This document shows, piece after piece, positions 18,411-28,420 of a stretch of 64,000 bases of DNA (its first letter is position 1; each line of letters opens with the position of its first letter). The DNA lies in assembly GCF_000429545.1 (NCBI RefSeq), contig NZ_AUCB01000020.1, forward strand, positions 29,415 to 93,414, in the 5' to 3' direction. A program made the translations under genes and the position numbers. The stretch comes from Arenibacter certesii DSM 19833. GTDB taxonomy: Bacteria; Bacteroidota; Bacteroidia; Flavobacteriales; Flavobacteriaceae. The notes under the pieces were generated by a model. It had not been told where the DNA came from. It ran no database searches and worked only from the letters and a program-made list of their open reading frames with translations.

Positions 18411-21400
18411 TTATTGTGGGGTTATTTTTGCGTACGCTTTTAAAGTGATCATTTCCTTTAGGCCTATGATTCTGGCAGGGACCTCTTTGTTTAACATTTC
18501 TTTGGAATGTATTGCAACCATAACGGGACGTTGGAATAATATACTGGCCATATCAGCAGAGCTTTTGCCCCAAACCCCTGTTTTCGGATCGTTGGGAGGG
18601 GTGAATTTGCCTCCTAATTTATTGGCATTCTTTGGTGATTTATCAGATTTCACAAACTGTAGGTCCTCATCAAAATTTTCCCAAGATAGATCGTTCCAAG
18701 TAAAGTTATCTGGTTTGGGAGGATCGGAGGGCTGATTGGGGTTATAGGAAATATCCATTCCAAAATGAGGCTCCCCTGGAACTTCGGCAATGATAAAATA
18801 CCAGCCCAATTCACCATCAAATCCGGGCGTCTCAACTTCTCCAGACGCCTCTTCAATGGTAAGATCAAAACCTAAAAGCTTAATATCTGGTCGTATCTCG
18901 GCTTGGTATAGTGGGAACCGTACGTGTTTTTTGTATACACTCTCATCGGTCATATCCTCAATAATTTTTGTCTTGTCCCCATCTTTTACCGCCTTTTGGG
19001 CATAGATCACGGTATTGGGAAATTTCTTTAACAAATCTCCCTTAATCACAAAGACCAGCTGTTCTGGATCTCCCTCTGCATCCCGTTTGTTATGGGTCCC
19101 AAGGTTACTTGTATTGGGCCATAGGTGAATAGGTTCTATATCCTTTAAAGATTCTGCATCTTTGGGGGTAGTATCAGGAGTAACAAATCCCGATACATCC
19201 CAGAACTGTCTAAAATAACTGCCACGCATATCGGTAGGGTACTCGCGCCATAGCAGTTCTTTCCCCATTTCAAAATTGAGCCCCATTAAATACGCTTCTA
19301 TAAACTTCTGATTGGTTCTTAATAGGGATAGCGTATTTGGAGGTATCAGCCTTAGGTTTGGAAGCAAAAACTCCTCATCTATATCCAACAAGTATTTGTA
19401 CGATGGTTCTGGAATATCGGGATAGGCCATTGCCGGTAAAAACTCCTCTTGGGGCTCCTTAAATACCCCTGCAGGCCATTTTATCATGGCATCCATCAAC
19501 TTTTTATAGGCATTGGATGGCTTTATGGTTTCGGTTATCTTAGTTTTTATTTCAGCAACCTTTAAGGTAGTTTCCGCGATTTCCTTATCCCTATATTCAT
19601 ATCGGAACGAGGCATCGGAATAGGCCGTTTTTATATGTTTTATCTGAGTCGCTCTTTCCAATCGGTTTTTGGCAACAACGGTATCGGTCAATAGTATCCT
19701 TGATGGTATGGAAGCACCAGATGAAATTGTGGGCCTTCGATGGGGCGTGAAAATTGTAGGGCCTGTTGTAGCGGTAGGAGTACCTGCCCTTGGGGAAACG
19801 GGTCTACTAATATTTATATTGGGCGAAACTGGCCTTCCTATATTCAAATTTAAATCGAATTTCTTATTCCATTTATCTGCCTTTGGCAATCCTCCGTCAA
19901 ATTTTTCACGATTATAAATAAAATCTTCATCCAGATTGGATTGAACACTCCAAACCTTAATATCCATTACCGCAGCTGGTGCAGTGAATTCTTTTAGGTC
20001 CTGTAACTGATGGTGAGACTTAAAATCCCCCTTCACATCTACACTAATCCCGTTTATCTTGTTCATTGCCTTAATAGTAGTATCAAAGTGCTTAACGGCA
20101 TTGTCAATTTCCAGCCCCCGGACCAAGGAAGTCTTATTTCTGGTCAATCGCTTAAAGGCGGGTTGAAATATAGCTTCTGGAAGAATGCTATCCTGAATGG
20201 AAAATTTCACGGTGGTGGCACCGTCCAAAATACGAGTCGCTAGGGGCCTGGTAAAACCAATGAGGTTTTCGGCTGATTGCACCACAATATTTTTCTCGTA
20301 CATTTTCCCCATCAGCTGCACCATAAACTGCGCCAGCTTCATTCTCTTATTTGCTTCCAAGACCTCTGTTAACTGCTTCCAAGCAATATCCATAAACTTC
20401 TCTTGATTCTGCTGTACTACCCGCATACCGAAACCTGCTGGAACCCTTGTACGTGGGTCTCTATTGAGATCATTATACCAATTTTCAGAATGCGCCTTAA
20501 ACTCGGGCACCGCCCTTTTTCCCGGACTGTTATTGTCTTTGCGCATGGCGTGGTACATACCGTAATAGGGCACGGTTACAAAAGGATCTTCAGTAGTGTT
20601 TTCTTCCTGTAGGGTATTGAGATTAATTAGTTTTTGAATTTGATCAAAAAACGGTTGCGGCGTATTAACTGGCGGAAAAACAGTGGATTTTGCTTGTGGT
20701 GCCTTCATTGCACCCTCCAAAAGCATGATAGGTGGTACTGGGGCCGCTACCTCCTCCTTCTTATCGGCCTGTATAAATGCAGGTTTGGAGCAATCCATTG
20801 GACGTACCCCTACCCGTTCATCCATAACTCTGGGCTTAAGTAATTTTACCAAATATTCAAAATCAAAATTCTTCCCGGTACGGAAGTACCATCGGTGATA
20901 AATAGGGAATTCCAGATCCGAGGCAAAAGCATGTTGCTGGGTCTTTATGCCTGTTGTTGGCCTGCCCAGACCAATAAGCCGCCCGGTTTCATAAGAAGGC
21001 ACCAGAAACGCGTGATACAGTGCTGTGGAATCTAGTTTCCTAGGACATAGCAACCTACTATAAATTCCATCGGGATCCATTTTTACATCCTTTTCAAGTC
21101 CTTCTAAAAATTCTGTAAAATCACTTTCAGTATGGGGCAAATTGGAATGCATATGTGCCCAGAGGTGTAGTTCATCTGCCGGTGGCAGATAATCTGCACT
21201 CCCAATTTTTATACTTGGTAGGGGTTCCCTTCTTTGGGTATCCAAAAATTCATTTTCTTTGAGAACAAGGAGCGCCATCCAAGGTCTAAGGTGTTCATTT
21301 TTGGTTCCTGTGGCCGATGCTGGAGTATATCGCCATGGAAAATCCTCATCATAAAATTCGATATAGGGTAGCAGATTAGGCTCAAAATCTGGTATTCCGT

Positions 21401-21632
21401 TCAAGGGCTCTGTCCTAACGATCATCTTCTGTTGGATGCCGGTAATATCTCCAGGACCAATAAGGTTAAACTCTTGGGTATGGTTGGTGGCTGAATTTAT
21501 TTTTACAGAGATAGGAATTTTCGCCCGTTCCACAGCAGTACCTGCGGACTTCCCCAGCGTATCTTTTTCGATGATACTTCTGGCGATACCCCTGCGGGAC
21601 CACGAAAGAAATTGATATTTGCCGAATTCCAT
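18411..21632 (-). CDS. Unrecognised 1073-aa protein of the large-protein cluster
   Basis: 1073 residues, soluble, no signal peptide. The N-terminus begins MEFGKYQFLSWSRRG. At about 90-125 there is a block with YDEDFPWRYTPA and LRPWMALLVL, a pattern I think recurs in homologues of such clusters. At about 585-640 there is a low-complexity Pro/Ser/Thr/Arg linker with repeated RPVSP units (coded near 19720-19860), splitting the protein into two arms. No catalytic motif is visible. The start is 38 bp after the stop of the 1168-aa gene, and its stop is 15 bp before the 1614-aa gene. Structural or scaffold work is a reasonable guess given its size and the lack of enzyme motifs, but it is a guess. 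Confidence 0.86.
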   Translation of the reverse strand: MEFGKYQFLSWSRRGIARSIIEKDTLGKSAGTAVERAKIPISVKINSATNHTQEFNLIGPGDITGIQQKMIVRTEPLNGIPDFEPNLLPYIEFYDEDFPWRYTPASATGTKNEHLRPWMALLVLKENEFLDTQRREPLPSIKIGSADYLPPADELHLWAHMHSNLPHTESDFTEFLEGLEKDVKMDPDGIYSRLLCPRKLDSTALYHAFLVPSYETGRLIGLGRPTTGIKTQQHAFASDLEFPIYHRWYFRTGKNFDFEYLVKLLKPRVMDERVGVRPMDCSKPAFIQADKKEEVAAPVPPIMLLEGAMKAPQAKSTVFPPVNTPQPFFDQIQKLINLNTLQEENTTEDPFVTVPYYGMYHAMRKDNNSPGKRAVPEFKAHSENWYNDLNRDPRTRVPAGFGMRVVQQNQEKFMDIAWKQLTEVLEANKRMKLAQFMVQLMGKMYEKNIVVQSAENLIGFTRPLATRILDGATTVKFSIQDSILPEAIFQPAFKRLTRNKTSLVRGLEIDNAVKHFDTTIKAMNKINGISVDVKGDFKSHHQLQDLKEFTAPAAVMDIKVWSVQSNLDEDFIYNREKFDGGLPKADKWNKKFDLNLNIGRPVSPNINISRPVSPRAGTPTATTGPTIFTPHRRPTISSGASIPSRILLTDTVVAKNRLERATQIKHIKTAYSDASFRYEYRDKEIAETTLKVAEIKTKITETIKPSNAYKKLMDAMIKWPAGVFKEPQEEFLPAMAYPDIPEPSYKYLLDIDEEFLLPNLRLIPPNTLSLLRTNQKFIEAYLMGLNFEMGKELLWREYPTDMRGSYFRQFWDVSGFVTPDTTPKDAESLKDIEPIHLWPNTSNLGTHNKRDAEGDPEQLVFVIKGDLLKKFPNTVIYAQKAVKDGDKTKIIEDMTDESVYKKHVRFPLYQAEIRPDIKLLGFDLTIEEASGEVETPGFDGELGWYFIIAEVPGEPHFGMDISYNPNQPSDPPKPDNFTWNDLSWENFDEDLQFVKSDKSPKNANKLGGKFTPPNDPKTGVWGKSSADMASILFQRPVMVAIHSKEMLNKEVPARIIGLKEMITLKAYAKITPQ

Positions 21633-21670
21633 ATTTTTTAATTTAAGTTAAAGATGCCTATGTACATTTC

Positions 21671-24600
21671 TTAGTTCGCCAGTTCAAAACTTTCCACAAT
21701 TTGAAGCTTGGACACCAATTCAGGGTCTTCGCTGATCAAGGCTTCATAAGCTTTATTGATCTCTGCGAGGGTAGACGCCCTAAATTGTCCCTCAAACTCT
21801 TTCATATCGGAGGTTTTGGCAATGGCATAGCCATTATCGTTCAAAATAACTTCCTTAGGTTTGTTTATAGCATTTAAGGCAGATCGGTTCCAAGCTATTT
21901 CGGATTTGGACACGGCTGCCAATCGGGACATATGGTTAAAACCAGTTTTAGGAAGTCTAAGATTAACCTTTACCTCGTCATCTTCCGTATAATTCAGTTC
22001 ATAATCCATAACGGTAGGATCCAAAACCGGGTCTGCGGTCAACAATTTGTTACTGTCCTTAAGTTTAAAACCACTATCCAATTCTTCGTACGATTTTCTG
22101 TTCAGCTTTTCCTTTTCCGTAAGCTGTGTGAAATGGCCTGGTGCAAAAAACTCTTTTTGTAGGTCTATTTGATTTACATCCTCACCAACTTTCACCTCCG
22201 AAATCTGAAAGCGTTTTTCGTCCTTGGGTTTTTTGGTGCCGTATTTTTCAATGTTATAATTTAATGGGATGCTCCGTTGAGAAAACTTCAGTTCCCCGAA
22301 AGGATGTAGAATAAGGGACGCATCTACCCCATCTTCCAAACTTTTAAGCGTTACGTACTGATGTTGGTTCTCGCTATATAAGGCTTGCCAATTGGGAAGG
22401 GCTTCCAATTCCCGCGTTACAATGGAGAGCAGATCCTCCGTTGCGGAAACAACCGATGGTGTTGGATCGCCCCAGGTAGCGCTGAAACCGATGGTAACAT
22501 CAAAAAACAGAACGGAAAACGAAACTTCCCCTTCCACATGCCAAGGTGTTGGCCCGGACAGTCTTCCCTTGAAGTGGATACCAAAGAGCACGCTTGTTCC
22601 TTTTCTTATGGCCAGTGTGGCCTCTAGACTAATTATAAAACTGAACGGATCAAAAATAAACAGGGCATCAAAAGCCAACATTCCGTAAAGGTTGAAACTA
22701 AACGGTCCTTTAGCCAACAGCTCCAATTTTGCGCCAAATTGGACCGAATTGGAAGTAACGGCAAAATAACATTCAATAGTCAATTTTGGATTGCCGCCCT
22801 CCAATAAGGAAAGTCCAATCCTTGCCATTTTCCTAAAAGCTCCGGGCAGGGTAGGTACGGTGGGATAATCCCTAAAATCTGGGTGGAAACCTCCCACGCT
22901 GATGGCAAATATGTTTTGTCCGCTCCAAGCTACCGCAAAGGCCAGACTACCGGTTAATGGGAACCCTACCAACATGGATTCAAAAAGATGGGCCTCGAAA
23001 TAAATAAATTTATTCTGGAAATCTATTACTCCCAAAAAGTTCACCTGCAACTTTAGTAGTGCTGCATCCTCTGTAGGTAATGCCAATTTGATGACCCCTA
23101 AGATCACCACTCTTGGATTTGGGAACTCTATAATAAACCCCAACTCTATATGAAGCAAAGTGGGTGAACCCCATCCAAATTTCCCCATAAGTCCCACTAA
23201 GAATTGATCCTCCTTAATGGGAAAGATTTGCCTTATATCGTTAATGATCCGTGTTATATTCCCAACCACATCTTCAGGGAAGAGCACACTTTTTATGGCA
23301 TTGGTACGGATCCCCGCTCGAAGTACTTCTACTTCCATGGTACGGTCTATTCCCAATAGTCCTCCTACAGCAATCAATGTAAAACCAAAACCGAGCTGTA
23401 CCGGTGAAAACTCTGCGGTAATGATGATCAGCATGGAGAACCCCTTGGAACCATCGGGCATTATAGTATTGATAATCCCTACGGCCTTTAAAGTAAATAA
23501 ATTTTTGAACTCCAATTCCAGAGAACCGAAATATTCCCCTTTTTCATCATCGAAATATAAGAACCCACCTCCTTTTATTACTTCAGCATTGATCCTAATC
23601 CCTGCGCCATTGGGCGGTTTAATTGAGGGGACCATATCATACCCTAAAACGCCGCCATTATCGTCCCGTTTAAGCATATTTAGATTAAACCCTAGCCGAC
23701 TGATACTGATGGTAACAACGGGACCAAATTTCACCCAAAAATCTAAGGAGGTCTCCAACTTCATCTTATCAAAATTCCCTTCCACTCCGGTCCTCAAATT
23801 CAGGGTCTCGAACCCTACAATGTCCCCTATACTTTTGTGAATAGGAATACGAAGGTTAATAGCATTGAGTATTTTAGCCACAACTCCTGCAACAAAGGAA
23901 GGTTCTTCTGCGGCAGCTCCCCCACTACTGGCGGTTGTTTCAGCAGGCTTTGTTGATGAGCCTGCACTTCCGTCCCCAAAGAAAAAGTCGCGCTTAAGGG
24001 AATACCCAAACCCAATGGGGATCTTCTCATCTATCTTTTCCGGTAAAAGGTCCCATGGAAATCCGGTTTTATCACCGCGACCGAATTCGAATGGCATTTC
24101 AAAATTCACCTTGATTTCAAAATCGTCGGGAGTCACGGTCATAGCGATGGAATAGGTCCCAAATCCCAGTTTAATGACAGGGGCATCCATCAACGAAAAC
24201 TTATCGGCCTTCTTCCTGTCGTGTTTATAGGTTACCTTGATCTTATTGTTTTTACCTGCCGAAGCTTCTGGACTGGTCCCTATTCTGAATACTCCTTCTC
24301 CAGAAGCATCAAATTTAAATGAGATATCTTCTGTTACGGGCAGCGTAAAATCTACCTCCCCGGACAGGTCGGTGATAAATGCGATTCCCCCTTGTTGTTG
24401 GGGAATAAATCCAAAGGTATTGAACAAGGTAATTTCATTATCGGGATCGGCAGTCGGATTTATGGTAACAGAATAGTTTACAAACCGGTTGCTGATCTTA
24501 TCGGCATTAGGGGTAACAGAAGTACTTGCCCCTTCGTACCCATAACCTGCCTTGATCTGAAGGGTATCCGACCCATGTTTTTCAAGGATGTATTTTTTAA

Positions 24601-25177
24601 CCAGGAACAAAACAATGACAAAACCCACAAAAACGGTATCGGATACCGCCTTGGTGCTCTCTTCACTTTCCAGACCTTTGCCCATTCGTTTAAAGAAGTC
24701 TACGACAACATCTTCAAAGAAATTATTCATCCCTCCTTCTGCCGCGGACTGCTGGGTCACTACCTGAAACAAATTGACCATTCCGTAGACCTCTGGCGAC
24801 TGACGCCTTATAAAGTCCATCAATAGCACATTTAAAAAGGATTGATAAATTTCATCAGCAGCAAATTCAGGATTATCTCCGGCGGCGACTCCTGCTCTTA
24901 TAATTCCCTCAATTGCCAGCGATAAGGCGGTAAGGTCTGCGATAGCACTAACCAGTTGGAAGGTATCTACTTCCTCTGACTCCGATTGTATGTATTGATC
25001 TAAATTGGTAGTGGCCGGAAGGTTAATGGGGCCCCCTGTACTAGTTAAACCAAGAGTTCCAAATAATTCGGCACGGGCCTCAGAATCCTGTAATATTCCC
25101 AGCCCAGGCTTCAAAATATCACTGATCCCTGTTAATAAAACCTTGAAAAAATCGCTATTTTGCTCTTCTTGTGCCAT
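21671..25177 (-). CDS. DUF6603-like beta-rich protein (1168 aa)
   Basis: 1168 residues. The N-terminal 180 are helical. A hydrophobic stretch at about 181-198 (VFVGFVIVLFLV) could be a membrane helix, although no signal peptide is present. From about 210 to 950 the protein is dominated by alternating hydrophobic/Gly beta strands (FGFGFTLIAVGGLLGIDR; ISVGGFHPDF), the style of proteins labelled DUF6603; I make that call from memory. Such long amphipathic beta proteins can form barrels, solenoids or lipid grooves; which applies here is unknown. The last 200 residues are charged. The start codon lies 2 bp after the stop of the PhoD-like gene, so expression is tightly coupled. Role unknown. Confidence 0.82.
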   Translation of the reverse strand: MAQEEQNSDFFKVLLTGISDILKPGLGILQDSEARAELFGTLGLTSTGGPINLPATTNLDQYIQSESEEVDTFQLVSAIADLTALSLAIEGIIRAGVAAGDNPEFAADEIYQSFLNVLLMDFIRRQSPEVYGMVNLFQVVTQQSAAEGGMNNFFEDVVVDFFKRMGKGLESEESTKAVSDTVFVGFVIVLFLVKKYILEKHGSDTLQIKAGYGYEGASTSVTPNADKISNRFVNYSVTINPTADPDNEITLFNTFGFIPQQQGGIAFITDLSGEVDFTLPVTEDISFKFDASGEGVFRIGTSPEASAGKNNKIKVTYKHDRKKADKFSLMDAPVIKLGFGTYSIAMTVTPDDFEIKVNFEMPFEFGRGDKTGFPWDLLPEKIDEKIPIGFGYSLKRDFFFGDGSAGSSTKPAETTASSGGAAAEEPSFVAGVVAKILNAINLRIPIHKSIGDIVGFETLNLRTGVEGNFDKMKLETSLDFWVKFGPVVTISISRLGFNLNMLKRDDNGGVLGYDMVPSIKPPNGAGIRINAEVIKGGGFLYFDDEKGEYFGSLELEFKNLFTLKAVGIINTIMPDGSKGFSMLIIITAEFSPVQLGFGFTLIAVGGLLGIDRTMEVEVLRAGIRTNAIKSVLFPEDVVGNITRIINDIRQIFPIKEDQFLVGLMGKFGWGSPTLLHIELGFIIEFPNPRVVILGVIKLALPTEDAALLKLQVNFLGVIDFQNKFIYFEAHLFESMLVGFPLTGSLAFAVAWSGQNIFAISVGGFHPDFRDYPTVPTLPGAFRKMARIGLSLLEGGNPKLTIECYFAVTSNSVQFGAKLELLAKGPFSFNLYGMLAFDALFIFDPFSFIISLEATLAIRKGTSVLFGIHFKGRLSGPTPWHVEGEVSFSVLFFDVTIGFSATWGDPTPSVVSATEDLLSIVTRELEALPNWQALYSENQHQYVTLKSLEDGVDASLILHPFGELKFSQRSIPLNYNIEKYGTKKPKDEKRFQISEVKVGEDVNQIDLQKEFFAPGHFTQLTEKEKLNRKSYEELDSGFKLKDSNKLLTADPVLDPTVMDYELNYTEDDEVKVNLRLPKTGFNHMSRLAAVSKSEIAWNRSALNAINKPKEVILNDNGYAIAKTSDMKEFEGQFRASTLAEINKAYEALISEDPELVSKLQIVESFELAN

Positions 25178-25179
25178 GA

Positions 25180-27819
25180 TTACGTAATTTGTGGCCTATT
25201 GGTCTCGCTTCCGGACGCCACTAATGGCATCGTGTGTTTTATATGGGTACCCACAATATTCTTGTTGATATCCCTATCGCCCTTCCTGAACAAAAATTCA
25301 TGTTTTACCTTCCAACTGGCACCATCAGCCTCAAATTTTATCAGGCCTACATTAGACGGCCAAACCATACGCCGATGTACTCCTGAAATAAAATTCTCTT
25401 GGCTACGCTGCACAATTTTCTTATATCCTTCTTTTAAGGAAGTGGGGTTGTTGAGAACCACATCTTCCGTAACCAGATCATCTTCACGTACCGTTAAGTC
25501 TGTCTGCACGGACATCCTATATCTGTAATCGGGAGCCTGATTTACGGTTGCGCCGGTTTGCCATCCTGCCGTAGGTAATACGGCAGGGTTCTGTCTTAAT
25601 CTATTTCTATTTCTAATACTGACATCACCTGTAACGGACAATACCTTGTTTATCCAAACCAATTTCTCTAGTTTATCCCCTATTCCGGTCAGCACCTTTT
25701 CGGCAAGTGCCGATCTGTACAAGTGTTCAAAGCCAAAAGACTCATTTTTCAGGGAACTTGCGGTAAGCTGTATCATCCTTGCCTTGGGAGTAGTGCCACT
25801 TCCTTCCCAATAATCTAGGACGGAAGAAAACCCATAATGGACATCTCCGGAAAGGAGGATTACCTTTTCGAGCTTTGCCAATCTTTGGATCAAATTTTCC
25901 AAAGCCTCAAAATTAAATCCCCATGCTTCAAAGTCATAGTCGATCTGCCCTTGCAATACCCCAGGATTGGGCCCGGTAGTAGTTGTTATTCCCACAACCG
26001 AAGCGGCCGCCGGTTGTATTAATTCTTCAAAACTTTGAAGCCCAAAAACTGGGGCTGCCGAGATAACAAAGGAAAAAGGCGCATTCCCAAAAGGAACTGT
26101 TTCCGGTGTCTGTTCTAATAGTGCCTCTTTGGATACTAGTCCGGGCGGACTGTTTAAAGAGGGAAAGTTTCTTCGCGTTCGCGTGTCCAAAACATAGGTT
26201 TTGGTGGGGCCTGTATCCACATTATAATGCCATCTTACCAGATCTTGCGCGGGAATCGTGGCAGCGCCCATCCCCAATAAGTTTTCAATTGGTGATATAG
26301 TATTTTCCCTTAAGGCATCCAGTCCGGAGGTATTGGCGATACTAAAGCAATAATCGGATATTTTTCTGATCAGTTTGGTTCTTGGTTTAAGCGTGTTGGC
26401 GTTTTCCCCCGCCTGTTCAATTGCCACATACTCGTCCGGTACGTTGCCCCAATCTTGGAACACTGCATATGCCATTAGGCCATTTCGAATTACATCCCTT
26501 CCCAAAGGTTTTGAAAAAACTTGATTTTGCCATCTTTTGGAAAGGTTCCAATCGTCAGTCACTTCATGGTCATCAAAAACCATATAAGTGGGGGTATTGG
26601 CCATAACCCTGCTCACTTGGGGTAGACTATCAGCAAATTCTGCCATTTCCTTTAGTTCTCCGATCAATCTATTTTTGATTCCGGTTTTCCAACTGTTGAA
26701 TTTTTCGGCAGGCGGACTTTCATTAAATATTTCGTTGAGTTTGTCGTTAAATACAAACTGTGTGGCATTCCCTCGTAGGTTGTCCACATCTCTAATGATA
26801 GGTATAAGGCCAGAGGTTTCTGGAAGGGAGTCGTCTTGAAGAAATTTATCGGCTACTTGGGCGATTACTGTTTTCACCTTACCACCCGTTTTCTTAATCT
26901 CATCACCTATTTTCTTTATTTCTTTGTAAAAATCAAGGTTCCAAGAGCGAACACTCCAATAATTGAGATACGTACCCGCAAACTCTTCAAAAGAGATCAG
27001 ATGACACCTAGAACTTCCACCAGAGGTTAGACCGGCGTACTCTGCCAGAAGATGCTGTCTTAAAAATGGAGGAAAGCTAACACTGTCTACCTCCACATTT
27101 TCTGTAGACGCAGAATTGTTTATCCGTATCTGCACGGTTTCCTGTCCTACCAAGGAACCTCCGTCCTTTAACCCGGCATTAAACAGCAGCATGCCCGGCA
27201 CATCATCTGCATAGATTTGGTCTCCGGTAAGGAATAGCTGTTGGGGCCTTTTGAAAGGGTCTACATCCACACCAATCACGCTTTTTTTAATGATATCGTC
27301 TAGATGGGCAAGGGCATCCATCCCATGACCGTGCATTTTTCTACAAGAAGCATGTGCTATAAATAGGTTTGCCGGATCATCGGCTGGCAATACAAAGGTG
27401 GGCAGTTCATCCGGTTTATAACCCAAAGCCTTTTGTGACCGCCCTTCGTGCTCACTATCCTTCAACAATCCATCTGTCCTTAGGTCCCCTTTGTCCGAAG
27501 GGTCATCGGAACTTCTAAAGAGCACATTATAGCTATAGGTTTGGCCTACTTGTAAGGGCAATAGGAGTTCTGCGGTGACCACCGTAATCCATAAATTTCT
27601 ACCAAATTGCACGGTTACCGCTTCTGCGGCCGTTGTAGTATCTAGTTTAACTGCCACTGTAGTCGAAATTTCGGTTGCATCTGCGTTAACTTTCACATTA
27701 TCCCCCTGATACACATTTAAGGTTAGCCTATAGTTCCTGGAACAAGCCATCCAAACAGACACTTTCCTCCTTTCTACCCTCCGTAGAATTGGTCCACAAA
27801 TAATTTTTGGCATTGACAT
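25180..27819 (-). CDS. PhoD-like metallophosphoesterase, first gene of the large-protein cluster
   Basis: 879 residues. The metal site motifs of the PhoD/calcineurin-like family are all present: HASCRKMHG at 156-164, GDQIYADD at 199-206, DDHE at 416-419 and SGDVHYG towards the C-terminus. Residues 20-110 form an N-terminal beta domain typical of PhoD. Known PhoD proteins are Tat-exported alkaline phosphatases/phosphodiesterases. This one has no signal peptide or twin-arginine motif at a cleavable N-terminus, so it probably acts in the cytosol on a different phosphodiester. It heads a series of same-strand genes: the next start is 2 bp away. A 7-bp hairpin lies 33 bp upstream of its start and may mark the leader. 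Confidence 0.9.
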   Translation of the reverse strand: MSMPKIICGPILRRVERRKVSVWMACSRNYRLTLNVYQGDNVKVNADATEISTTVAVKLDTTTAAEAVTVQFGRNLWITVVTAELLLPLQVGQTYSYNVLFRSSDDPSDKGDLRTDGLLKDSEHEGRSQKALGYKPDELPTFVLPADDPANLFIAHASCRKMHGHGMDALAHLDDIIKKSVIGVDVDPFKRPQQLFLTGDQIYADDVPGMLLFNAGLKDGGSLVGQETVQIRINNSASTENVEVDSVSFPPFLRQHLLAEYAGLTSGGSSRCHLISFEEFAGTYLNYWSVRSWNLDFYKEIKKIGDEIKKTGGKVKTVIAQVADKFLQDDSLPETSGLIPIIRDVDNLRGNATQFVFNDKLNEIFNESPPAEKFNSWKTGIKNRLIGELKEMAEFADSLPQVSRVMANTPTYMVFDDHEVTDDWNLSKRWQNQVFSKPLGRDVIRNGLMAYAVFQDWGNVPDEYVAIEQAGENANTLKPRTKLIRKISDYCFSIANTSGLDALRENTISPIENLLGMGAATIPAQDLVRWHYNVDTGPTKTYVLDTRTRRNFPSLNSPPGLVSKEALLEQTPETVPFGNAPFSFVISAAPVFGLQSFEELIQPAAASVVGITTTTGPNPGVLQGQIDYDFEAWGFNFEALENLIQRLAKLEKVILLSGDVHYGFSSVLDYWEGSGTTPKARMIQLTASSLKNESFGFEHLYRSALAEKVLTGIGDKLEKLVWINKVLSVTGDVSIRNRNRLRQNPAVLPTAGWQTGATVNQAPDYRYRMSVQTDLTVREDDLVTEDVVLNNPTSLKEGYKKIVQRSQENFISGVHRRMVWPSNVGLIKFEADGASWKVKHEFLFRKGDRDINKNIVGTHIKHTMPLVASGSETNRPQIT

Positions 27820-27851
27820 AGAGGTTCCGTATTAAATGAATTAATATGGGA

Positions 27852-27870
27852 GCAGACCCCATCGGTCTGC
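27852..27870. promoter_or_regulatory. Hairpin in the leader of the large-protein operon
   Basis: GCAGACC (27852-27858) and GGTCTGC (27864-27870) pair perfectly around a 5-nt loop. The element ends about 33 bp upstream of the PhoD-like start. It could be an mRNA leader hairpin or an operator. No TAnnTTTG promoter match was found near it. Confidence 0.4.
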
Positions 27871-28420
27871 GACCAAATATTAAAGTTAATTCTACTGTTC
27901 CAATGAAACAGTGGGTAAGCATTGGGGGAATATTAATTAACCGGTAAAAGTTAATATGAACAAATGGGAGGATTTGGCCCTAGTTGCGAAAAACTACAAA
28001 ACCTTCAATAAACACCATAAATATCAGAATATAAACGGTTAAAATCAATCCCCATTTTTAGGGGTTTTTAGATTGAAACACTACTTTGCTAAGCCTTGAA
28101 GGTTTTCCTAAAAATATCCATTACCTGGATTTTTTTGGAATACCCCTATTTTCCGTAGTTTTAGATTTCATCCAAGAATATCATGAACAGTTTCATTTGA
28201 ACGGTTGTCTATGCCTCAGGGGTGAATATTTTAGAACCACTTGGGATATAAAAATACTTCGTTCGTTATTTTATGGATAACTTTCGCCAAATGCGATTGG
28301 TTTATGACTGGCTCAAACACAGGAAATCTAATTTATTCTCGTATCTATTCCGTGTACAATTAGATTAGCAGACCATTATTTTAAATAATTGCACAACTGG
28401 ACAAAAGAAGTTTTTTTGTG
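27871..28420. other. Intergenic region with a 9-bp inverted repeat
   Basis: About 550 bases with no gene I accept. AATCTAATT (28325-28333) and AATTAGATT (28358-28366) are perfect inverted arms 24 bases apart, just downstream of the muramidase gene. A weak CCCC/GGGG hairpin with five T residues lies at 28050-28069, on the plus strand where no gene ends. Confidence 0.4.

Noticed and set aside
28050..28069. CCCC-loop-GGGG hairpin with five T residues
   Set aside because: Only 4 bp of stem and no plus-strand gene ends nearby that it could terminate.
28086..28280. 64-codon plus-strand open frame in the gap upstream of the PhoD-like gene
   Set aside because: No recognisable domain, no promoter match, and an unusual aromatic-rich composition; most likely chance.
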